A stretch of DNA of 64,000 bases from SAR202 cluster bacterium bin127 (GTDB taxonomy: Bacteria; Chloroflexota; Dehalococcoidia; Lucifugimonadales; Lucifugimonadaceae), in contig MPNN01000001.1 in assembly GCA_002239045.1 (NCBI GenBank), positions 62,001 through 126,000 on the forward strand. Reading direction: 5' to 3'. The position numbers and the translations under genes are program-made. The notes under the pieces were generated by a model. That model was not told the origin of the DNA. It ran no database searches and was given only the letters and a program-made list of their open reading frames with translations. This document shows positions 25,492 through 33,851 of this stretch, one piece after another (position 1 is the first letter of the stretch; every line of letters starts with the position of its first letter).

Positions 25492-27396
25492 GTGCCAGGA
25501 ACAAACCCCTCCGATAAGATTGGAGTCGTGGCCCAGCAACATCTCATACGGAATTTCTGCATCATCGCGCATGTCGATCACGGCAAATCTACCCTCGCCG
25601 ATCGCATGATCGAGTTAACGGGTGCGGTGTCGGAGCGGGATATGGTGGAGCAGCATCTGGATACGATGGATTTGGAGCGGGAGCGGGGGATCACGATCAA
25701 GGCGCAGGCGGTGCGGTTGGCGTTTCCGTCTAGGGACGGGAACGAGTATCAGCTGAACCTGATCGACACTCCGGGGCATGTGGATTTTTCGTTTGAGGTC
25801 TCTCGGAGTCTGGCGGCTTGTGAGGCGGCGGTGTTGCTGATCGATGCGTCGCAGGGGATTCAGGCGCAGACGATGGCGAATGTCTATCTGGCGCTGGAGA
25901 ACGATCTGGTGCTGATTCCGGCGATCAATAAGATCGATATGCCGAATGCTGAGCCGGAACGAGTGGCGGCGGAGATGGTGGATACGTTTGGGTTCAGTGA
26001 GGATGAGATGCTGTGGGTGTCGGGAAAGACTGGCGAAGGTGTCGAGGATCTGTTGGAACGGATTGTGGAGTTGACACCGCCTCCGGTCGGTGATTTTGAA
26101 GAGCCGCTGCAGGCGTTAGTGTTCGACAGCAAATACGACTCGTTCAAGGGTGTGGTGACGTATGTACGGGTGCTCGATGGGGCGATCAAGGCGCGCGATC
26201 GGGCGAAGTTCATGGGTTCGGATGCTCAAGGAGAGGTGCTGGAGGTCGGATATTTTTCGCCGACCGTGATGCAGGCTCCGGAGGGATTGAGAGTTGGTGA
26301 GGTGGGTTACGTGGCGACGGGTATCAAGGAGGTGAGCGACGTGATGGTCGGGGATACCATGACGCTGGTTAAAGAGCCGGCGTTAGAGCCTCGGATCAAG
26401 TATCAAGAGCAGAAGCCGATGGTGTTTACCGGTCTGTATCCGTCGGATGCCAACGACTATGTGGAGTTGCGGGAAGCACTCGGCAAGTTGAGATTGAACG
26501 ATGCGGCGCTGGTGTTCGAACCAGAGTCGTCATCAGCATTGGGATTCGGTTTCCGGTGCGGTTTCTTGGGATTGTTGCATATGGAGGTGGTGCAGGAGCG
26601 ATTGGAGCGTGAGTATGAGTTGGAGTTGATAACCACGGCTCCGAGTGTGGAATTCCAAGTGATGTTGAACGACGGCGAGATCATCTACGTTGAGAACCCA
26701 TCGAAGTTGCCTGAGAGGCGGGATTACGCCGAGATATTGGAGCCTTGGGTGGACCTGTCGATCATCGTTCCGGCGGCGTACTACGGGAATGTGATGGAGC
26801 TGGTGACGAAGAAGCGTGGTGTGTTCAAGCGGATGGAGTATCTCCAGACGCAGGCGGCCGGATCGGGCAACGGCACGATGTCGGGTTCGATGAACGGTGC
26901 GGGCCGGAATGCGCGAGTGATGCTGGAGTATGAGGCACCGCTATCGGCGATCTTGGTCGATTTCCACGACATGTTGAAATCGGCGACGCAGGGTTATGCT
27001 TCGATGGATTATCAGGCGTCTGGTTATCGTGAAGCGAGCATGGTTAAGCTGGATATCTTGGTAAACCACGAGGAGGTTGATGCGCTGAGCAGCATCGTCC
27101 ACTCGTCGGAAGCGGAAGTTACGGGTCGGATGTTAGCGTCGAAGCTGAAGGAGCTGATACCGCGCCAGATGTTTGCAGTTCCGATTCAAGCGTCAGTGGG
27201 CAGTAAGATCGTCGCGCGTACGAATGTCAAAGCGCTGCGGAAGAACGTGTTGGCCAAGTGTTACGGCGGTGATGTGACGCGAAAGCGGAAGTTACTGGAG
27301 CGTCAGAAGGCCGGGAAGAAGCGCCGGGCGAAGATGGTGGGATCCGTCGAGGTGCCCCAAGAGGCCTTCATGGCCGTTCTGCAGCTACGAAACTGA
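25492..27396 (+). CDS. lepA: Elongation factor 4 (LepA), ribosome-associated GTPase
   Basis: Translational GTPase that back-translocates or remodels stalled ribosomes at the membrane or in the cytosol. G1 is [10 protein letters not shown]2 lies in [11 protein letters not shown]3 is [10 protein letters not shown]4 is [10 protein letters not shown], and the LepA C-terminal domain is recognisable from [19 protein letters not shown]. It is 634 residues from GTG at 25492, or 622 from GTG at 25528; family length is about 600, so the second start is plausible, but neither has a strong ribosome-binding site. An insert of about 20 residues rich in Gly, Ser, Asn and Met ([15 protein letters not shown]) interrupts the region before the C-terminal domain. 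Single-copy housekeeping gene bordering the accessory array. Confidence 0.95.
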   Translation: MPGTNPSDKIGVVAQQHLIRNFCIIAHVDHGKSTLADRMIELTGAVSERDMVEQHLDTMDLERERGITIKAQAVRLAFPSRDGNEYQLNLIDTPGHVDFSFEVSRSLAACEAAVLLIDASQGIQAQTMANVYLALENDLVLIPAINKIDMPNAEPERVAAEMVDTFGFSEDEMLWVSGKTGEGVEDLLERIVELTPPPVGDFEEPLQALVFDSKYDSFKGVVTYVRVLDGAIKARDRAKFMGSDAQGEVLEVGYFSPTVMQAPEGLRVGEVGYVATGIKEVSDVMVGDTMTLVKEPALEPRIKYQEQKPMVFTGLYPSDANDYVELREALGKLRLNDAALVFEPESSSALGFGFRCGFLGLLHMEVVQERLEREYELELITTAPSVEFQVMLNDGEIIYVENPSKLPERRDYAEILEPWVDLSIIVPAAYYGNVMELVTKKRGVFKRMEYLQTQAAGSGNGTMSGSMNGAGRNARVMLEYEAPLSAILVDFHDMLKSATQGYASMDYQASGYREASMVKLDILVNHEEVDALSSIVHSSEAEVTGRMLASKLKELIPRQMFAVPIQASVGSKIVARTNVKALRKNVLAKCYGGDVTRKRKLLERQKAGKKRRAKMVGSVEVPQEAFMAVLQLRN

Positions 27397-27417
27397 GCGT
27401 GATCGGGTCATCGCGAA

Positions 27418-27612
27418 TTACTCGATCAACGTTTGGATAAGCGTGGCAATGGCTGATGCCGCGACGGTGGAACCGATCAAGACACCGATCATCCACCGCG
27501 TAAGGCGAGTTTCAAGCTCTGCGATCTCCGCGCGCAAATCGGATTTAGTCGCGTAGTTTTGGAGTTCCTCGCGAAGTTCCGATCTTGTGAAGGGTTGTTC
27601 TGCCATCGTCAT
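27418..27612 (-). CDS. Small coiled-coil membrane-anchored protein
   Basis: A 64-residue protein: polar N terminus, a heptad-like coil (ELREELQNYATKSDLRAEIAELETRL), and a single C-terminal membrane helix (MIGVLIGSTVAASAIATLI). The layout matches tiny coil-plus-helix proteins loosely annotated as DUF1640/CCDC90-like. Function unknown. It may start at ATG 27612 or 27606. It is convergent with lepA, 21 bases after its stop. Confidence 0.6.
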   Translation of the reverse strand: MTMAEQPFTRSELREELQNYATKSDLRAEIAELETRLTRWMIGVLIGSTVAASAIATLIQTLIE

Positions 27613-27702
27613 GAAAATGATTCCTATGTGGTGATGTTAGCACCTCAAACATATCATATATTATAACAGATGTGCTTGTGCGAACTGCCGCTTTTCCGCG
27701 CC

Positions 27703-27733
27703 CTTCTGGTTTCGCGCGTGCGCGGGTATGACG
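27703..27733. repeat. Degenerate copy of the palindromic intergenic repeat
   Basis: CTTCTGGTTTCGCGC followed by GCGCGGGTATGACG is a mutated relative of the element at 19102-19133, in the gap between the small membrane protein and galU. Confidence 0.4.
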
Positions 27734-27743
27734 TAACGGCTTT

Positions 27744-28640
27744 TTAAAGTTGAGCGGCGAAGTCGACGATCATTTGGCGCATGATCGGGTCTTTTGCTGC
27801 TTGGTGGAGCGATGCTCCGAACATTCCTTCTGGTACACCAGCGTCGTACCGTGCGGCATCGACGGTTACGGCGTGTGTGGGCAGGTCATCCATGCACTCG
27901 ATGATGGCATCTGTGAGCTGAATTTCGCCTCCGGCGCCGCGGCGTTGTTGGCTGAGGAAGTCAAATACGGAAGGTTCGAGGGCGTATCGTCCGATGATTG
28001 CGAGATTACTAGGGGCATCTTGGCGTTTGGGTTTTTCGACCATTTCCTCGATGGCGATGACGTTGGGTTCAACCGACGGTCCGGCAACGATGCCCTTGGT
28101 GTGAACGTCGTCCCAAGAGGTTTCGGTGACCGCGATGACGTTTCCGCCGTAGCGGTCGCGAACATCGAGGATCTGGGCGGTTGAGGAGTGATCGCCCCAA
28201 AGGATTTCGTCTGGCAGGATGACGACGAAAGGTTCGTCGGCGATGAAGTTCTTGGCGAGAAGGATTGCGTGGCCGAGGCCAAGCGGTTCTAGTTGTTTTA
28301 TCGAAGTGATGCGCGCCTTTGAGGAGATCTCGACCATCTGATCCGCAAGTTCGTCTCGCCCGCCTTGTCGAAATCTTTCCTCGAGATCGGGCATCGAGTG
28401 GAAGTATGAGCCGACGCTTTTGGTGTCTTCCACGATGGCAATGTCGGTGATTCCGGCTTCGACGGCGTCGTCGACGGCGTATTGGATGAGCGGTATGTTG
28501 AGGACCGGAAGGAGCGCCTTTGGGACGCTCCGAGTCACGGGCATGAAGCGGGTGCCCAGACCTGCGACCGGTATGACGGCTTTGGTGATGACGGCAATTT
28601 CGTTTGCACTGACCATTTGAATCGAGTCTAACCAAGTCAT
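27744..28640 (-). CDS. galU: UTP-glucose-1-phosphate uridylyltransferase
   Basis: Makes UDP-glucose from UTP and glucose 1-phosphate for glycan and lipid glycosylation. The nucleotide-binding signature is KAVIPVAGLGTRFMPVTRSV with KALLPVLNIPLIQY; later come IVEDTKSVGSYF, a substrate-loop LGLGHAILLAK and the FVVILPDEIL metal-binding region, where GalU enzymes usually read LPD. About 298 residues from ATG at 28640, which has a GAGGGG upstream; ATG at 28616 is the alternative. It is leftward and divergent from the SRP RNA, and could supply the glycan operon at 43764-51039. Confidence 0.9.
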   Translation of the reverse strand: MTWLDSIQMVSANEIAVITKAVIPVAGLGTRFMPVTRSVPKALLPVLNIPLIQYAVDDAVEAGITDIAIVEDTKSVGSYFHSMPDLEERFRQGGRDELADQMVEISSKARITSIKQLEPLGLGHAILLAKNFIADEPFVVILPDEILWGDHSSTAQILDVRDRYGGNVIAVTETSWDDVHTKGIVAGPSVEPNVIAIEEMVEKPKRQDAPSNLAIIGRYALEPSVFDFLSQQRRGAGGEIQLTDAIIECMDDLPTHAVTVDAARYDAGVPEGMFGASLHQAAKDPIMRQMIVDFAAQL

Positions 28641-28718
28641 GTCAACCCCTCTAGTGGGATCGGGTTTCACTTAGCAAGGATACGTAAGTGGGAGGCATAT
28701 GGTTTACGATTCAAAGAT

Positions 28719-28991
28719 GCGGTCGTGCCAAGCGGGGAGCTAGCGGTGCCCTGAACCTGCAATCCGCTCAGCAGGGCCGGATTCCTCGTGGAGGTTACGA
28801 AGTTCGAACCCCTAGCATTCTGTTCTTGGTGTTGAGAGTTGGGTTCTTGCGCGGCAGAGTCCCGTGAACCCCGTCAGGTCCGGAAGGAAGCAGCGGTAAG
28901 CGGTCCACTTTGGGCGACGCAGGGCGATCTGATTCGAGCCGAGGCGTTTGCTACGTTCGAGCACGAAGCCGAATTCGAGGTGCACGGCCGC
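28719..28991 (+). ncRNA. ffs: Large signal recognition particle RNA (with Alu domain)
   Basis: The apical SRP54-binding helix is unmistakable: CAGGTCCGGAAGGAAG at 28875-28890. Upstream, GCGGGGAGCTAGCGGTGCCC and CCTGCAATCCGCTCAGCAGG match the Alu domain of the long Bacillus-type SRP RNA. The ends pair: GCGGTCGTGC at 28719-28728 with GCACGGCCGC at 28982-28991, 10 pairs with one G-U. That gives 273 bases, so this is the long form and not the 4.5S form. TACGAT at 28705-28710 is a possible -10. Its protein partner for membrane targeting, FtsY, is encoded at 42773. Confidence 0.95.
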
Positions 28992-29021
28992 ATTACTGTT
29001 AATCAGCTGCGAATATTCATC

Positions 29022-29858
29022 ATGGCGCGCCGACGACTAGGCCAGCACTTTCTGCGTGACCGATCGGTCGCGCAGAGGATCGTTGACGCGGCAGGTATCT
29101 CGGTTGGCGATGTGGTTGTTGAGATCGGGCCCGGCGATGGCGCATTGACGAGTCTGATTGTCGAGGAGGTGAGTTATTGCGGCGGTTCGGTGGTGCTTGT
29201 GGAGTTGGATGTGAAGTTCGCCGAGCGGATGGCGGCCCGGTACCGTGATAATCCAGATGTACGAGTGATTTCGGCCGATGCACGGGATGTTGCTTTGGAG
29301 GACCTGCCAGAGATGCGTGGAGGAAGGGGATACAAGGTGGTTGCGAACCTGCCGTACTACGCGGGAACGCCGATCGTGCGGGGCTTTCTTGAGCGCGAGT
29401 ACCGACCTACGAGTATGACGGTGATGTTGCAGCGCGAGGTTGCGAGGGATATGTGCGCGCACCCGGGCAAGATGAGCTTGTTGTCATTGGCGGTTCAGAT
29501 CTATGCGTCACCTAAATCGTTGTTCACGGTGCCACCGAGCTCGTTTCGACCGCCACCGAAGGTTCATTCCACGGTGATTCAGTTGGCGCCGTTGAGTGAA
29601 CCATTGGTTTCGAGTGAGTTGGTAGACGATCTTTTCAAACTAGCAAGATCGGCGTTTTTGGGACGTCGCAAGCAGTTGCACAACTCGTTGGCAAATGGGC
29701 TGAACATGACGACGGACGAGGTCAAGGAGATGACGACTCGGGCGGGCATCGACAGTGAGCGACGGCCGGCTACTTTGAGCATTGATGAATGGGTATTGCT
29801 GTTGGACGAGTGGCGGAAGGTTCGGGAAACCGTTGTTGCTGGTGTTGACGGGGAGTAG
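29022..29858 (+). CDS. rsmA: 16S rRNA (adenine(1518)-N6/adenine(1519)-N6)-dimethyltransferase
   Basis: Dimethylates two adenines near the 3' end of 16S rRNA with S-adenosylmethionine during small-subunit assembly. Begins MARRRLGQHFLRDRSV, the standard KsgA start, so ATG at 29022 is chosen; a frame open to 28839 runs back into the SRP RNA and is not coding. Motif I is VVEIGPGDGALT, the acidic SAM ribose residue is in VLVELDVKFAERM, and the catalytic motif IV is NLPYYAGTPIV. The C-terminal helical domain has the typical FLGRRKQLHNSL. 278 residues, complete. Six bases later comes ispE, a common rsmA-ispE arrangement. Confidence 0.95.
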   Translation: MARRRLGQHFLRDRSVAQRIVDAAGISVGDVVVEIGPGDGALTSLIVEEVSYCGGSVVLVELDVKFAERMAARYRDNPDVRVISADARDVALEDLPEMRGGRGYKVVANLPYYAGTPIVRGFLEREYRPTSMTVMLQREVARDMCAHPGKMSLLSLAVQIYASPKSLFTVPPSSFRPPPKVHSTVIQLAPLSEPLVSSELVDDLFKLARSAFLGRRKQLHNSLANGLNMTTDEVKEMTTRAGIDSERRPATLSIDEWVLLLDEWRKVRETVVAGVDGE

Positions 29859-29864
29859 GCGGTT

Positions 29865-30746
29865 GTGATCGTCGAACGGGCCTACGCAAAGTTGAATCTG
29901 ACGCTGGAGGTGATCCGAAAGCGTGATGATGGCTATCACGATTTGGCTTCGGTTATCCAGACAGTCGACCTGCATGACACGCTGGAGTTTGGTGAGAGCG
30001 ACGAGATCGAGTTCGAGTGTTCGGATGCTTCGTTGTCAGGTGCGGGAAACTTGGTGTCGCACGCGGCGAAGTTGTTACGCAACGAAACGGGTGCAAAAGC
30101 TGGAGCCAGGATCATGTTGCGTAAGCGGATTCCGGTAGCCGCGGGATTAGGTGGTGGATCGGCGGACGCGGCGGCGACTTTGCGAGGATTAAATCGATTG
30201 TGGGGGTTGGGAATGTCGGCTTCGGAAATGGCTGAGGTGGCGGCTGAGGTGGGTTCGGATGTGCCGTTTCTTGTTGGTGGCGGGACGGCGTTGGTTGGCG
30301 GGCGCGGCGAAAAGTTGGAGCAGTTGCCGGAACCAGAGATTGGGAGGTTGGTGATAATTTCGCCAACCTTCGGTGAATCTGATTCTGAATTGAACAAGAC
30401 GGCGCGGATGTTTAGGATGTTGAATCCTTCGATGCATACAACGGGTAGTCTGACCCGAAAGTTGGCGGCGAGGATGTTGGATGGTCACGACTGTCATCCC
30501 GCCTTCATGTTTAACGTGTTTCAACAGTTGGCTCCGCAAGCGTTTCCGGGTTGGCATGAGGCGTACGAAGGATTCACGCGGCTTGGGGCATCGGACATCG
30601 TGTTGTCTGGCGCGGGTCCGTCGATGTTTGCGATCGCACCGAGCAAGGAGGTTGGGACGGCATGGGCGTTACTGGCCAAGGCGCGATTGGGATGCGAGGC
30701 GTTCTCTGTGGGGTTGGCACCAAGGATCAAGGTTGCGGCGAATTGA
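29865..30746 (+). CDS. ispE: 4-diphosphocytidyl-2-C-methyl-D-erythritol kinase
   Basis: GHMP kinase of the non-mevalonate (MEP) pathway to isoprenoids, phosphorylating CDP-ME. Starts with GTG at 29865 and the family N terminus AYAKLNLTLEVIRKRDDGYH; the ATP-binding motif is PVAAGLGGGSADAAATL (usual P-x3-GLGSSSA, here GGGS as in most IspE); GAGPSMFA is motif 3. 293 residues. Cotranscribed with rsmA (6-base gap), and its stop overlaps the next start as TGATG. Confidence 0.93.
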   Translation: MIVERAYAKLNLTLEVIRKRDDGYHDLASVIQTVDLHDTLEFGESDEIEFECSDASLSGAGNLVSHAAKLLRNETGAKAGARIMLRKRIPVAAGLGGGSADAAATLRGLNRLWGLGMSASEMAEVAAEVGSDVPFLVGGGTALVGGRGEKLEQLPEPEIGRLVIISPTFGESDSELNKTARMFRMLNPSMHTTGSLTRKLAARMLDGHDCHPAFMFNVFQQLAPQAFPGWHEAYEGFTRLGASDIVLSGAGPSMFAIAPSKEVGTAWALLAKARLGCEAFSVGLAPRIKVAAN

Positions 30747-31174
30747 TGACGCCGGTGACGGACATACTTGCTGGAATGTTGTGTGGCACCTTGATGGGGT
30801 TGACAGCTTCGGCCCACGCGGCGGTGTTGTTTACGGTCAGACCTCCGCAGTTGCTCCAGCGACGAATCGCTGAGAATGGATCGACGAATTTAGTGACGAT
30901 CATCGTGTTTGGGTTGGTGGTTGTGTGGACAACGGTGGGTGTTTTGTCGGCCTTGGTAGCGGATGCGGTGATTTCGGATGTCACGGAGTTGAGCATGGTA
31001 CCGAGTTCGGAGTATCTCTTCGCGGTCGTGCTAACGCTGGTTATTACCGGCGCGCCGGTGATGTTTTTCCTCAGGGATCGGTGGATGCATGGAGCATTCA
31101 GTTTATTGTTGGCGCTCGGGATATACGGTTTCTTGATACCGAATGCCGTAATCGCGCTCCAGAATCGAGCGTGA
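30746..31174 (+). CDS. Small integral membrane protein, unknown
   Basis: 142 residues with four hydrophobic segments: about residues 8-30 (DILAGMLCGTLMGLTASAHA), 45-70 (LVTIIVFGLVVVWTTVGVLSA), 90-110 (YLFAVVLTLVITGAPVMFF) and 118-135. Short loops with few charges. No family recognised. ATG at 30746 overlaps the ispE stop (TGATG), so translation is coupled; a longer frame from 30662 lies within ispE and is rejected. Confidence 0.65.
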   Translation: MTPVTDILAGMLCGTLMGLTASAHAAVLFTVRPPQLLQRRIAENGSTNLVTIIVFGLVVVWTTVGVLSALVADAVISDVTELSMVPSSEYLFAVVLTLVITGAPVMFFLRDRWMHGAFSLLLALGIYGFLIPNAVIALQNRA

Positions 31175-31207
31175 GCGGATTATGGCATTAATAAGGGAGA
31201 AGATGCA

Positions 31208-32035
31208 ATGAGTGGCAGGAACAGATTTGAGGGCAAGGTTGCGTTGCTGACCGGTTCGGCATCGTCTTCGAGGAGTTCGCGAATGGGATTTGGCGGATGC
31301 ACTGCGTGGCAGATGTTGGAGGAAGGGGCGCGGGTCGTAATCACCGACATCCAGGATGATCGGGGTGAAGAGTCGGCGTCGGAGATGCGGGATGCCGGAT
31401 ACGAGGCGATTTATTGGCGTCTAGATGCGACGGATGAATCGCAATGGTCTGAGGTCATGGCTCAGACGATAGGAGCGTTTGGGCGCCTTGACATCTTGGT
31501 GAACCTTGCGGGCGCTCAGGATCGTGGGACGCTCTACGAGGTTGAGGTTGATGAATGGCGCAAGGTGATGGAGATCAGCACGACCGGGATTTTGCTCGGG
31601 ACGCGGGCGGTGATACCGGCGATGACTGAGGCGGGTGGAGGTGCCATTGTCAACCTGTCGTCGATGGCTGGTAAATTTGCCGGCGAATATGGTTCCGCAT
31701 ACGCGATGTCGCGTGCAGGGATGCTCCACTTCACGCGTGCGTCGGCGATTCAGCTGGCGAAGTTCGGGATAAGGGCAAACTCGGTGTTGCCGGGATGGGT
31801 TCACACGCCGTTCACGGAGCACATTTACGCGGAGGATTCGGAGCGGGAGTGGCGTTCGGAGCGAGTGCCGTTGGGTAGGTGGGGCGAGCCAGAGGAGATT
31901 GCGAACGCGATCTGTTTCTTGGCCTCGGATGAGGCTTCGTATATTACGGGATCGGAGTTGTTGGTTGATGGAGGAGTTACGGCGGGGTTCAAGGGGAACA
32001 CGATGCCGGATCGGGATTGCGGCAACGAGCATTAG
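31208..32035 (+). CDS. SDR-family oxidoreductase with altered active site and cofactor loop
   Basis: FabG-like short-chain dehydrogenase/reductase of 275 residues. Rossmann start GKVALLTGSASSSRSSRMGF has an expanded glycine loop (usual TGxxxGIG), the cofactor Asp is in VVITDIQDD, NLAG replaces NNAG at 99-102, Ser152 is present, and the catalytic Tyr165 is followed by Arg169 where SDRs have Lys (YAMSR instead of YxxxK). The end ASYITGSELLVDGGVTAGF is typical. A GGGAG lies shortly before ATG at 31208. The loss of Lys should impair hydride chemistry unless Arg substitutes. Its 3' coding region is repeated as a fragment at 33242-33327, so a second, related SDR once lay downstream. Confidence 0.85.
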   Translation: MSGRNRFEGKVALLTGSASSSRSSRMGFGGCTAWQMLEEGARVVITDIQDDRGEESASEMRDAGYEAIYWRLDATDESQWSEVMAQTIGAFGRLDILVNLAGAQDRGTLYEVEVDEWRKVMEISTTGILLGTRAVIPAMTEAGGGAIVNLSSMAGKFAGEYGSAYAMSRAGMLHFTRASAIQLAKFGIRANSVLPGWVHTPFTEHIYAEDSEREWRSERVPLGRWGEPEEIANAICFLASDEASYITGSELLVDGGVTAGFKGNTMPDRDCGNEH

Positions 32036-32149
32036 CGGAATTCAATCCCCTTTAGTTCCCACTTGGCATTCAAGGGGGAGGGAGTTGCATTGGTAATTCC
32101 GGGGAGAGGCGGCGTACAAGCCATTCCGCCCGCGCATCCCCGCGCCTGA

Positions 32150-32171
32150 GGGCGGGTTTAAAACTCGCCCC
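32150..32171. repeat. Near-palindromic intergenic repeat (GGGCGGGTTTAAAACTCGCCC)
   Basis: GGGCGGGTTT and AAACTCGCCC are near-perfect inverted arms. The GGCGAGTTTTAAACCCGCC form is, to my knowledge, a common intergenic element in several bacterial phyla including Chloroflexota. Confidence 0.5.
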
Positions 32172-32183
32172 TACGTCACTCCT

Positions 32184-32200
32184 CCTTCGCTTTGCGAAGG
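32184..32200. repeat. Perfect hairpin CCTTCGC-TTT-GCGAAGG
   Basis: CCTTCGC at 32184-32190 pairs with GCGAAGG at 32194-32200 around a TTT loop. There is no T-run after it, so it is more likely part of the dispersed repeats than a terminator. Confidence 0.45.
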
Positions 32201-32210
32201 GGGTGGTACG

Positions 32211-32318
32211 GTGATCGAGACGATCCATCCCGTCCTCTCTTCCACTTTCACAACGCGTTTGGATCCTCACACTCTGCAGCGTGCATTCCCTACACAACAC
32301 CTCACACGTCTCGATCAC
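32211..32318. repeat. Perfect 11-base inverted repeat enclosing 86 bases
   Basis: GTGATCGAGAC at 32211-32221 and GTCTCGATCAC at 32308-32318 are exact complements. They could close a long-range RNA stem or be terminal inverted repeats of a small element. No flanking target-site duplication is evident. Confidence 0.5.
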
Positions 32319-33029
32319 CCATCTAACGGGCCTTTGCCCTTTCAGCCGCTTGTCGCAGTGATCATGTCGGCCGCTGTGCCTGCGTCCCGTATCAACCTTT
32401 CGTCGGATGTCGAGTGGCGCCTTCGAGACACCGATTCGCGTCGGTTGTCGGTCTGCTTTGCACCGGACTGTTTTCACACCTCCTCGTTCCGGTTAGCCGC
32501 TTAGACTTGGCGTGCCGGCACGTATCATCGACCACATGTTCCATTCTGAACAGCGCCCGAAAGGCACGATTGTCGCAGAGCTGGATCCATGCAGATCACC
32601 GCTGACTGACCCGATAACGGTCGATGCTGGTCATTGAGGTGATTGTAGGGAGCGAGCAGTCGATCTGCGCTTGCGACGGGGTACCTCGACCAAGAGGGCG
32701 TCCGTCTCCCTTCAACCATCTCGCGCTAACCGAGATCGGGGTTCTGATTTCGTCAAGGGCTTGCGCAACACGCGTCGAGTTCCGTGGCAGGTTCAGTCGG
32801 GTTTGACTTTGCAGAAGGTTTCACACCCCCAACCCGGCATCGCCCCCTAGTGGGACCCGGGAAATCACCGGCATCCCTCGGAATGGTTCGCACTCTCGTG
32901 GCTTTCACCCACGCCCTGCGTTCGCCTTCTGATTCATATTATGGCACGGATGTATGTGCAATGCAAGTGATGAACTAGGATGTGAAGGGTTTTGAAGGAT
33001 GGGAAGGATGGGGCCCGCGCTGCTACGTT

Positions 33030-33069
33030 GCCCTCACCCTAACCCTCTACCGCAGAGCAGGAGAGGAGA
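33030..33069. repeat. Degenerate copy of the CCCTCACCCTAACCCTC repeat
   Basis: GCCCTCACCCTAACCCTC matches the element at 20096-20133, but the hairpin downstream is decayed (ACCGCAGAGCAGGAGAGG). Confidence 0.55.
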
Positions 33070-33241
33070 TCGTTGTTGTGGGTGGTAGTATCGCTTCGAT
33101 TTTGAGCGTGTCTAAGCGAGGGGGCATTGGTACGATCGTGATCTGGTATCCCGAGAAAAACCACCTGTAGGCTCTGGCGTTTTCCCACTATGGGGTTAGG
33201 CGGAGGTCTGAATCGCGGCGACAGCCAGATTGGTGATGGTT

Positions 33242-33327
33242 GCGGATGAGGCTTCGTACGTGACAGGTTCGGAGTTGTTGGTTGATGGGGAGTGACAACG
33301 GGTTTTGGGGTCAATACGATGCCGGGA
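33242..33327 (+). pseudogene. 3' fragment of a second SDR gene
   Basis: About 86 bases align closely with the end of the SDR gene at 31208: GATGAGGCTTCGTA, GGAGTTGTTGGTTGATGG and ATACGATGCCGG are shared with the original. The encoded piece reads DEASYVTGSELLVDG and then loses frame. It is the remains of a tandem SDR copy whose front was replaced by the repeat-rich DNA to its left. Confidence 0.75.
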
Positions 33328-33368
33328 GGGGGTGAATATACGCGATTTTTTTCGGCAGGGTTGGTCCG

Positions 33369-33851
33369 TTAGTTTCCCCTCAAGTCAAACAGCACGAATA
33401 CGGCGAATGCACGTCGGTCATCGTTGTCAACCGTTTCGAACTCGGTAATGGCCGATTTCGTCTCCTCCAACAACTGAGCGACGGATGATCGAGAAAATTG
33501 TTCCATCGGGTCGTAGTCTGCCATGTGTCGTTGGGCCTGCATCATAACGAAATGATGAGCGAATTTCTGAATCTCCTGAGGGAACTTCGCGATTGTTCGC
33601 TTAGAGCATTGTCTCTTGACCCTGCCATGATCAATAGCACGATACATCTGCCTCCAAGCTTGCCTGGTTCGAGTCGATGTTCTGTTGCCAACTAGCAGGT
33701 CCGCAGAATTGGTGGCCAAGGTGTGGAACAGAGCGTAGTAGCTAGCGCTAACCGCTCGTTTGAGTTCGGCCTGGCGCGGTCTCCCTATTCGCGATCCGAT
33801 ACCTCCGGAGGCGAGATATTCCGCGATGTTGAGAAGATCGCCGGGATTCAC
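33369..33851 (-). CDS. HEPN-like helical protein, possible toxin
   Basis: 160-residue helical protein with SASYYALFH, a hallmark of HEPN/nucleotidyltransferase-associated helices, followed by WRQMYRAIDHGRVKRQC and a conserved-looking FAHHFVMMQAQRHMADYDP. Many HEPN proteins are RNases in toxin-antitoxin and defence systems, but the canonical RxxxxH spacing is not clear here (YRAIDH has three residues between Arg and His), so catalysis is uncertain. GTG at 33851 is chosen because it overlaps the stop of the upstream small gene as GTGA. The gene lies between the SDR remnant and the peroxiredoxin, in accessory DNA. Confidence 0.65.
   Translation of the reverse strand: MNPGDLLNIAEYLASGGIGSRIGRPRQAELKRAVSASYYALFHTLATNSADLLVGNRTSTRTRQAWRQMYRAIDHGRVKRQCSKRTIAKFPQEIQKFAHHFVMMQAQRHMADYDPMEQFSRSSVAQLLEETKSAITEFETVDNDDRRAFAVFVLFDLRGN

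Larger units (their letters stand above)
32036..33368. other. Repeat-rich 1.3 kb gap without a convincing gene
   Basis: No frame in this stretch has credible protein composition. It contains several inverted repeats, listed separately, dispersed intergenic repeats and a fragment of an SDR gene. The middle (about 32210-32940) has hairpins and an 11-base inverted repeat suggestive of structured RNA or a decayed mobile element, but I cannot place it in any RNA family. Two similar short motifs occur on the minus strand, GGTGTGAAACC at about 32817-32827 and GGTGTGAAAAC at about 32472-32482, each followed by GCAAAG. Confidence 0.5.

Noticed and set aside
28839-29021. N-terminal extension of RsmA
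   Set aside because: It lies in the SRP RNA and spacer. RsmA proteins start at the MARRRLGQHF segment.
32070-32940. Group II intron or its remnant on the minus strand
   Set aside because: A GTGCG at about 32897-32901 resembles an intron 5' end, but I find no domain V hairpin and no reverse transcriptase.
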